In this document: in pieces, positions 6,031 through 11,569 of the stretch
Numbering within the stretch: the stretch's first letter is position 1
Layout: each line of letters begins with the position of its first letter
Assembly: GCA_015486705.1 (NCBI GenBank)
Contig: WFRG01000019.1
Coordinates: 1-11,569 of the forward strand
Length of the DNA stretch: 11,569 bases
Source: Hippea sp.
GTDB lineage: Bacteria > Campylobacterota_A > Desulfurellia > Desulfurellales > Hippeaceae
Reading direction: 5' to 3'
The notes under the pieces: model-generated
Told to the model about the DNA's origin: nothing
Databases searched by the model: none
What the model saw: only the letters and a program-made list of their open reading frames with translations
Translations under genes and position numbers: made by a program

Positions 6031-7250
6031 TACACCAATACCACCTTTGCTATTCTCTTTTTACCAACTTTTATTACATATTCCCCTTTTTTTAGCTTTA
6101 GGTTTTCATCTGCTATCTTTTCAGAATTTACGGAAACCGCGTTTGACTTTATCATTCTTCTAGCCTCGGATGTGCTTTTTACAAACCCTATATTCTTCAA
6201 AAGATGAGCTATCCATATGTCGTCTCCGTCTATCTTGTGCTCTATTGTCTCTATATCCTTTGGTATATCTTTCTTTTTAAACATCTCATCAAAGTGCTTC
6301 GCCGCCTGTTGAGCCAGAATATCATCGTGAAACCTCTTTGTTATCTCAGATGCGAGCATCTCCTTTGCCCTTTTGGGGTGCAACCTATCCTCTTTGACAT
6401 CCTTTTTCATTTTGTTTATCTCTTCTTCCGATAGATCGCTCAAAAGTTCATAGTATCTCCACATCAACTCGTCGGATATAGACATAATCTTTCCGTACAT
6501 GTCATTCGGATCATCGGTTATACCCACGTAGTTACCCAAAGACTTACTCATCTTTTGAACACCGTCTAAACCTTCCAAAATTGGCATCATAATAACTGTT
6601 TGTGGTCTCTGTCCCCACAGTTTCTGCAAGTGCCTTCCAACAAGTAAATTAAACTTTTGATCCGTACCTCCCAACTCAACATCACACTCCAAAGCAACAG
6701 AATCATACCCTTGCAACAGTGGGTATAGAAATTCGTGTATGGAAATGGGTTTATTCGAGCTAAAGCGTTTTGAGAAATCATCCCTTTCAAGCATTCTTGC
6801 AACTGTCATAGTTGACGCCAGCTTTATCATATCAACCGCAGTAAGCTTCGAATTCCACTGCGAATTGTAGACAACCTTTGTTTTTTTTTCATCCAATATC
6901 TTAAAAATTTGTTCTTTGTATGTTTGGGCATTTCTTTCGACCTCTTCTCTACTTAACGCTCTCCTCGTTTCACTCTTTCCTGTAGGGTCACCTATCATTC
7001 CAGTAAAATCACCTATTAGAAAATAAATCTCATGACCCAAGTCTTGAAAGTGTTTAAGCTTTTGTATTAAAACTGTATGACCAAGGTGCAAATCAGGAGC
7101 AGTTGGGTCAAAACCCGCCTTTATTTTAAGTGGTTTGTTATTTTTTATACTATCCTTAAGCTTTTCTTTTAGTTCCTCTTCGTCGATTATTTCAACAGTT
7201 CCTCTCTTTATCAGGTCAAACTGTCTTTGAACTTCCTTTTCCAAATCCAT
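6030..7250 (-). CDS. tyrS: Tyrosyl-tRNA synthetase (KMSKS-type, TyrZ-like)
   Basis: 406 residues. A class I aminoacyl-tRNA synthetase that attaches tyrosine to tRNA-Tyr in the cytoplasm. The HIGH-type motif is HLGH at about 55-58, inside [14 protein letters not shown]. The second signature is KMSKS at about 233-237, the form found in the type 2 bacterial subfamily and not the KFGKS/T form of E. coli TyrS. The substrate region has YPLLQGYDS and GGTDQKFN (about 176-202). The C-terminus (about 350-406) is an S4 RNA-binding domain with [19 protein letters not shown] at 7253 is in frame directly before the ATG at 7250. I chose the ATG because GGAGG lies 4 bases before it and would almost touch the GTG. 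Nine bases separate it from nrdJ, and its stop overlaps the coaX start. Confidence 0.97.
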   Translation of the reverse strand: MDLEKEVQRQFDLIKRGTVEIIDEEELKEKLKDSIKNNKPLKIKAGFDPTAPDLHLGHTVLIQKLKHFQDLGHEIYFLIGDFTGMIGDPTGKSETRRALSREEVERNAQTYKEQIFKILDEKKTKVVYNSQWNSKLTAVDMIKLASTMTVARMLERDDFSKRFSSNKPISIHEFLYPLLQGYDSVALECDVELGGTDQKFNLLVGRHLQKLWGQRPQTVIMMPILEGLDGVQKMSKSLGNYVGITDDPNDMYGKIMSISDELMWRYYELLSDLSEEEINKMKKDVKEDRLHPKRAKEMLASEITKRFHDDILAQQAAKHFDEMFKKKDIPKDIETIEHKIDGDDIWIAHLLKNIGFVKSTSEARRMIKSNAVSVNSEKIADENLKLKKGEYVIKVGKKRIAKVVLV

Positions 7251-7252
7251 CA

Positions 7253-7260
7253 CTCCTCCC
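7253..7260 (-). promoter_or_regulatory. Ribosome binding site deciding the tyrS start
   Basis: GGGAGGAG on the minus strand begins within the nrdJ stop codon. GGAGG stands 4 bases from the ATG at 7250 but only one base from the in-frame GTG at 7253, so the ATG is the likelier start. Confidence 0.75.
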
Positions 7261-9488
7261 TAACCACATCTTGAGTATCCACAGTTTCTGCACACAGCAC
7301 AGCCCTCAACAATTTCCAGAGGAGAACCACACTCTGGGCACTCTTCACCTGTAACTTTTTTTGGTTCCTTAACCTCTTTTCCTGTGCCGTTTAAGAAATG
7401 GTCTCTCAAAATTTGAGCTATAGCGTCAGGAACAGATTTTATAAGTCTTCCATTATTCCAGATTGGTTGCGCTCCAGTTATACTTATAAGCGTATTTATT
7501 ATACTCTTCACATGAACACCATTTTGCAAGGCTATTGAAATTAGCCTACCTATAGCTTCAGATAAAGCTGATATATCACCTCCAGATTTACCTATATTGG
7601 CGAATACTTCTATGGGCTTTCCACTCTCAGTGTTAACTGTAACATAAAGCGTCCCTCTGGATGTTTTCACTTTTTCCGTAAATCCATTTAAAACTACAGG
7701 TCTTGTAAATATATCAGTATGCCCTTTTTCCTCTTTCTTAGGCACTACTAATACCTGCTCTTGCCTTGATCCATCTCTGTACACTGTTATTCCTTTTAAC
7801 CCTTTTTCGTAAGCATAATCATAAGCTTCTTTAACATCATCTACTGAAGTAGAGTTTGCCATATTTATTGTCTTCGATACAGCATTGTCTGTATATTTTT
7901 GAAAAGCTGCCTGAATGTCAATATGAGCCTTGTACGATATATCCATAGCTGTAACAAAAACCTTTTTTATATCATCCGGTATCTCTTCTATCCCTACTAA
8001 ACTACCCCTGTTGTCGATAATCTTTTGAGCCAGCTGTTCAGTGTATACTCCCTTTTCTTTTAGTATATTAAATAACCTTTCATAAACATAAGGCAGCCTT
8101 TTACCATCCAAAACCTGTTTATAGTATGCAAGTGCAAATATAGGCTCTATACCGCTTGAAGCATCCGCTATCATTGATATAGAACCTGTGGGAGCTATCG
8201 TTGTAGTGGTTGCATTCCTCATGGGTATCCCATCTTTTACATAAATGCTATGCTCATAATTCGGAAAATTACCCCTCTTATTTGCCAGTTCACTTGAAGC
8301 TTCTTTCGAAGAATCTTCAATAAATTTCATTATTTTTTCAGCAATTAAAATAGCACTCTCAGAATTATAAGGTATACCAAGGTCAATTAGTAAGTCTGCA
8401 AAACCCATTACTCCTAAGCCAACTTTTCTGTTTTTTCTTGTATTTTCCTCAATTTCCCTTAACGGATATCTGTTAACATCTATAACATTATCAAGAAAAT
8501 GAATAGCCGCGTGAACAACCCTTTTCAGGCTATCCCAATCTATTGCTTCATCGTAATCAAAATTACCTCCGCCTGTAACCCAAAGGTTTTTCATATCTTC
8601 TTTGACAAACTTCCCAAGATTTATCGAGCCAAGATTACAACTCTCATACGGCAACAAAGGCTGTTCTCCGCACGGATTAGTTGACTCTATCAGTCCCACT
8701 TCTTCTGAAAGTGGGTGTTTTTCATTAATCCTATCAATAAAGATTATTCCTGGCTCGCCATTCTTGTGGGCTCCTTTTGCTATTTCCTCCCATACAAAGC
8801 TTGCCTTTAGTTTGCCAACAGATTGCTTTGTTCTTGGATTTATGAGATCGTAATCATCATCATTTTTTAAAGCTTCCAAAAATTTTCTTGTTATAGCTAC
8901 AGATATATTAAAGTTCTTAAACTCACCCTCTTTTTCCTTGCAATGTATAAATTCCAAGATATCGGGATGGTCAACACGCAATATTCCCATATTGGCACCA
9001 CGCCTCACGCCACCCTGTTTTATAGCCTCAGTAGCACAATCAAAAACCTTCATAAATGACACAGGTCCGCTTGAGACACCCATTGTGGAGGAAACAATGT
9101 CATTTTTAGGCCTTAATCGCGAGAAAGAAAACCCCGTGCCTCCGCCCGATTTATGTATTAAAGCCGTTGCCTTTACAGCATCAAATATGCTCTCCATTGA
9201 ATCATCTACAGGCAACACAAAACATGCAGAAAGCTGTCCAAGTGGCCTCCCAGCATTAACCAAAGTTGGCGTATTAGGAAGAAATTTTAGACTTGTCATA
9301 ATTTCATAAAATTCAGATGTAGTTTCTTCTATATCTTTTTCGCTAGCACCATAGTTTTTATCCGCTTTTGCTATGAAATTGGCAACTCTTTCAAATAGTT
9401 CTTCAGGTTTCTCTGAAATATTACCTTCATTGTCTCTTTTTAAATATCTGCTCTTTAACACCACTAACGCATTTTCAGAGAGCAACAC
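7260..9488 (-). CDS. nrdJ: Adenosylcobalamin-dependent (class II) ribonucleoside reductase
   Basis: 742 residues. It reduces ribonucleotides to deoxyribonucleotides using a thiyl radical made from coenzyme B12, and works with or without oxygen. The active site shows N271, C273 and E275 in NPCGEQPL. C89 (SACF) and C284 (YESCNLGS) fit the redox pair by their spacing to the Thermotoga enzyme. Substrate loops appear as [13 protein letters not shown] (114-126) and [11 protein letters not shown] (426-436). A TSCPD-type domain follows (about 595-690). The C-terminus is a Cys-rich tail with six cysteines (717, 720, 730, 733, 736, 741), probably a zinc ribbon and reducing shuttle. No N-terminal ATP-cone is evident. 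The start is GTG, supported by AGGAGG (9495-9500) 6 bases upstream, inside the end of recJ. Two bases separate the genes. No cobalamin riboswitch is present in this junction. Confidence 0.96.
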   Translation of the reverse strand: MLLSENALVVLKSRYLKRDNEGNISEKPEELFERVANFIAKADKNYGASEKDIEETTSEFYEIMTSLKFLPNTPTLVNAGRPLGQLSACFVLPVDDSMESIFDAVKATALIHKSGGGTGFSFSRLRPKNDIVSSTMGVSSGPVSFMKVFDCATEAIKQGGVRRGANMGILRVDHPDILEFIHCKEKEGEFKNFNISVAITRKFLEALKNDDDYDLINPRTKQSVGKLKASFVWEEIAKGAHKNGEPGIIFIDRINEKHPLSEEVGLIESTNPCGEQPLLPYESCNLGSINLGKFVKEDMKNLWVTGGGNFDYDEAIDWDSLKRVVHAAIHFLDNVIDVNRYPLREIEENTRKNRKVGLGVMGFADLLIDLGIPYNSESAILIAEKIMKFIEDSSKEASSELANKRGNFPNYEHSIYVKDGIPMRNATTTTIAPTGSISMIADASSGIEPIFALAYYKQVLDGKRLPYVYERLFNILKEKGVYTEQLAQKIIDNRGSLVGIEEIPDDIKKVFVTAMDISYKAHIDIQAAFQKYTDNAVSKTINMANSTSVDDVKEAYDYAYEKGLKGITVYRDGSRQEQVLVVPKKEEKGHTDIFTRPVVLNGFTEKVKTSRGTLYVTVNTESGKPIEVFANIGKSGGDISALSEAIGRLISIALQNGVHVKSIINTLISITGAQPIWNNGRLIKSVPDAIAQILRDHFLNGTGKEVKEPKKVTGEECPECGSPLEIVEGCAVCRNCGYSRCG

Positions 9489-9490
9489 AA

Positions 9491-11209
9491 CTAACCTCCT
9501 TGATTAATAAAAAAAGCATCTTTTAGCGTAAAAGTTGGGTACCCATTTTTCATTGTTGCCGTAAACAAAACATCGTACACATGCCCTATATTTAAGTCTA
9601 ATTTATCAAAACTCACCATCCACAAATTAGACGTTCCATCGCCTAGCAAATACTTGGGGTATTTGTTTAAAATATAAGTTTTATCCTTAACTATCACATT
9701 TCTACCAATAAATAGCGGCTCCTCATTTAAAGGACCATGTGGCTCTAGCAAAACTAACTCCTCAAGAAACCTTCTTGTAAAAATAGAAAATGAAACATCA
9801 CAATCCACTTCATATTTAAAAACAGGCTCATAATCTTTATACCTTTCTTTCACTATGTCATTCAAAGACCGTTTAAAATCTTCGAGGTGCTTATTCTTAA
9901 TGGTGATACCCACAGCCATTCTATGGCCACCAAACTTTTCTAAAAGATGGGATGCCTCCTTTACAACAGAAAACAAATCAATATCACCCACACTTCTACC
10001 ACTACCAACACTAATACCATCACCCTTTGTTATAATAATTGTGGGCTTCTTATGTTTATAAGCTATAGCATTTGCTACAATACCAATAACACCTTTATGC
10101 CAACCCTCCTTTGCAGCAACAATAATTGGGTCATTTGTGTTTCTAACTATTCCCTCAACTTCCTTTATAATTTCTAACTGCAATTTTCTTCTTTGTATAT
10201 TTATCTCATCCAATTTTTTAGCTATTACTTCAGCCTCTTCAAACGTATCTTTCATAAACATATCAACAACAATGGATGCGTCGTTTAACCTTCCAGCAGC
10301 ATTTATCCTTGGAGCTAAAACAAAACCAACGTGTTTAGAGGTAAGCATTCCATCTATTCCTGAAACCTTCTTTAAACTTTCAAGTCCGACCGTTGAGTGG
10401 GTATCGTTAAAAAGACCAATTTTCACGCATACTCTGTTTTCATCCAACAAAGGAACTATATCTGCAAGCGTACCCAAAGCAACCAAGTCTAAGTATTTTT
10501 TTAAGTTAGGTTCCTCCTTTCCATTAAAAAATCCTATTTTTCTTAATTGGCCTCTCAACGCCATAACTAAATTAAAAGCAACACCTACACCTGAAAGCTC
10601 TTTAAAAGGAAATTTTGAGTCGCTTCTTTTAGGGTTAACAACTGCATATGCATTGGGCAACTCTTCCTGGGGTTCATGATGGTCAGTTATAATAACATCT
10701 ATTCCTACATTCTTTGCAAATTCAACCTCATCAATGCTTGTAATACCATTGTCCACTGTTATTATTAAACTTGAACCTTTACTCAATGCCCTTTTTATAG
10801 CTTCAACGCTCAATCCATAACCATCTTCTCTTGTTGGTATATAAAAATGTGCTTTTACACCAATCTCTCTAAAAAATCTAAGCAGCAAGCTTGTCGCTGT
10901 AACCCCGTCAGTGTCATAGTCACCTACAATAAAGATTCTTTCATTTTTATTAATTGCCCTAATAATTCTGTTAACTGCAATATCCATATCCCTTAGAAGG
11001 AAAGGGTTATAAAGTTGAGATAAAGATGGTCTTAAAAACGATTTTGCCTCTTCTACTGTTTTTATTCCTCTGTTCTCAAGAATCTTCTTTGTAGCTTCAA
11101 ACAATTTCAAACTACCGAATTTCAAAACATTATTACTAAAGCAAGCTTCTTTTATTACTATCTTTTTCTTTGCCCCATCCAAACTTTTAAGTTCAATCTC
11201 TAATTGCAT
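9491..11209 (-). CDS. recJ: Single-stranded-DNA-specific exonuclease RecJ
   Basis: 572 residues from the ATG at 11209. RecJ degrades single-stranded DNA 5' to 3' in recombination, base excision and mismatch repair. It is a DHH-family phosphoesterase using Mn2+ or Mg2+. Motifs are [13 protein letters not shown] (95-107), VDNGIT (152-157), ITDHHEP (174-180), [17 protein letters not shown] (243-259), the [12 protein letters not shown] segment (about 299-310) and, in the DHHA1 domain, HKGVIGIVA (371-379), GSGRS and FGGHRMAVG (426-434). An OB-type region fills the C-terminus. The start is uncertain. The ATG at 11209 lacks a clear ribosome binding site. A TTG at 11224 has AAGGA (11230-11234) 5 bases upstream and would give 577 residues. 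A TTG at 11254 has none. All options overlap the Nudix gene (17-62 bases), so coupling is likely. Confidence 0.96.
   Translation of the reverse strand: MQLEIELKSLDGAKKKIVIKEACFSNNVLKFGSLKLFEATKKILENRGIKTVEEAKSFLRPSLSQLYNPFLLRDMDIAVNRIIRAINKNERIFIVGDYDTDGVTATSLLLRFFREIGVKAHFYIPTREDGYGLSVEAIKRALSKGSSLIITVDNGITSIDEVEFAKNVGIDVIITDHHEPQEELPNAYAVVNPKRSDSKFPFKELSGVGVAFNLVMALRGQLRKIGFFNGKEEPNLKKYLDLVALGTLADIVPLLDENRVCVKIGLFNDTHSTVGLESLKKVSGIDGMLTSKHVGFVLAPRINAAGRLNDASIVVDMFMKDTFEEAEVIAKKLDEINIQRRKLQLEIIKEVEGIVRNTNDPIIVAAKEGWHKGVIGIVANAIAYKHKKPTIIITKGDGISVGSGRSVGDIDLFSVVKEASHLLEKFGGHRMAVGITIKNKHLEDFKRSLNDIVKERYKDYEPVFKYEVDCDVSFSIFTRRFLEELVLLEPHGPLNEEPLFIGRNVIVKDKTYILNKYPKYLLGDGTSNLWMVSFDKLDLNIGHVYDVLFTATMKNGYPTFTLKDAFFINQGG
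9495..9500 (-). promoter_or_regulatory. Ribosome binding site deciding the GTG start of nrdJ
   Basis: AGGAGG on the minus strand, 6 bases before the GTG at 9486-9488 and directly before the recJ stop codon. Its ideal spacing is the reason to accept the GTG. Confidence 0.8.
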
Positions 11210-11569
11210 TTTTCTGTCTTTCAAAGAAATCCTTAAGTATCCTGCTATGATCAAAAACTATAGGTTCTGGTAAGTTATCCTCGTCGAATAGCCCTATCTC
11301 TTTTGCGTCATCACCAGCTTTCGGATTACCCTTTGCATGAGCTATAAAAACTGTTGTTATTGTGTGAGACCTTGGGTCTCTATCTGGATTCGAATACACT
11401 CCAAGCAAGCCTTCCAACTCCACATCCAAAGATGTCTCCTCTTTTGCTTCTCTTACAGCTGCATTTTCAGCAGATTCTCCATAATCTATATAACCCCCAG
11501 GAATTGCCCAACCATAAGGTTCATTCTTTCTTCTAATTAGAACAATTTTATCTTCTACTTTTATAATTA
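11193..11569 (-). CDS. Nudix hydrolase, ADP-ribose pyrophosphatase-like, 3' part
   Basis: The last 124 residues are visible and the start lies beyond the window, probably only about ten residues away. Nudix enzymes split nucleoside diphosphates linked to another group. The Nudix box G-x5-E-x7-REUxEExGU is present: Gly25, Glu31, then REAKEETSL (39-47 of the visible part), with metal-binding EE intact. The usual Gly near the end of the box is Ser. Upstream [19 protein letters not shown] is the normal beta-strand entry. Downstream, [16 protein letters not shown] and AGDDAKE resemble small ADP-ribose pyrophosphatases, so that substrate is my best guess, but an oxidised nucleotide or another nucleotide sugar cannot be excluded. 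In-frame codons continue to the window edge above the internal TTG at 11429, so a start there is wrong. recJ begins within its last codons. Confidence 0.88.
   Translation of the reverse strand, partial: IIKVEDKIVLIRRKNEPYGWAIPGGYIDYGESAENAAVREAKEETSLDVELEGLLGVYSNPDRDPRSHTITTVFIAHAKGNPKAGDDAKEIGLFDEDNLPEPIVFDHSRILKDFFERQKNAIRD
11230..11234 (-). promoter_or_regulatory. Possible ribosome binding site for an alternative TTG start of recJ
   Basis: AAGGA on the minus strand, 5 bases before an in-frame TTG at 11222-11224 and 20 bases before the ATG at 11209. If used, RecJ would carry five more residues (LKDRK, the first read as Met). It also lies inside Nudix codons, so it may be incidental. Confidence 0.4.

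Noticed and set aside
7251..7253. GTG start for tyrS one codon upstream
   Set aside because: The ribosome binding site would be only one base away; the ATG at 7250 has a workable 4-base spacing.
7260..9500. Cobalamin riboswitch controlling the B12-dependent reductase
   Set aside because: Only 2 bases separate recJ and nrdJ and no B12-box-like sequence was seen near the start.
10137..10679. A 180-codon plus-strand reading frame opposite recJ, and other plus-strand frames
   Set aside because: They lie antisense to well-conserved genes, show no recognisable domain, and are explained by low stop density opposite real codons.
11427..11429. TTG as the start of the Nudix gene
   Set aside because: It falls after the Nudix box. 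In-frame conserved codons continue to the window edge, so the true start is outside.
1..11569. An undescribed defence, mobile or biosynthetic system
   Set aside because: All genes match known housekeeping or flagellar families, with no integrase, transposase, repeat array or unexplained long gap.

Overview
The window is an ordinary-looking stretch of bacterial chromosome in which every gene runs on the minus strand. Base composition is AT-rich (roughly mid-30s % G+C by eye). Read in the direction of transcription (high to low coordinates) it holds: the 3' part of a Nudix hydrolase, recJ, a B12-dependent ribonucleotide reductase (nrdJ), tyrS, coaX (type III pantothenate kinase), gpsA, then a flagellar block fliL-fliN-fliO-fliP-fliQ-fliR-flhB, and the first 53 codons of fliD. 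No RNA gene, insertion sequence, CRISPR array, phage gene or defence system was seen. No gap between genes is longer than 46 bases.

The organism is a motile, Gram-negative-type bacterium with a low-G+C genome and a full-length type III pantothenate kinase. It makes deoxynucleotides by an adenosylcobalamin (class II) reductase. The protein style would suit groups such as Deferribacterota or Desulfurellales (Hippea/Desulfurella), but this is an impression from the sequences and not a demonstrated placement.

Layout. Bases 11569-4275 carry housekeeping genes for nucleotide clean-up, DNA repair, dNTP synthesis, tRNA charging, CoA synthesis and phospholipid precursor synthesis. They are so tightly packed that neighbours overlap by 1-17 bases or are separated by at most 9 bases, which suggests one transcription unit. 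Bases 4232-208 encode FliL, the switch protein FliN and the membrane export gate FliO/P/Q/R/FlhB. These are again joined by 4- to 20-base overlaps or 1- to 3-base gaps, so translational coupling is likely. fliD, the filament cap gene, follows after 46 bases.

The most informative non-coding signals are two matches to the flagellar sigma-28 (FliA) promoter, both with exactly 15 bases between the TAAA and the -10 box. One has the full consensus TAAA-N15-GCCGATAA and lies inside the 3' end of gpsA, about 145 bases before fliL. The other, TAAA-N15-TCCGATTT, lies over the flhB stop codon directly before fliD. They would give the flagellar block and fliD their own motility-linked transcription on top of read-through from the housekeeping genes. 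Two arrangement oddities are the absence of fliM between fliL and fliN, and fliD instead of flhA after flhB. I see no previously undescribed system here.
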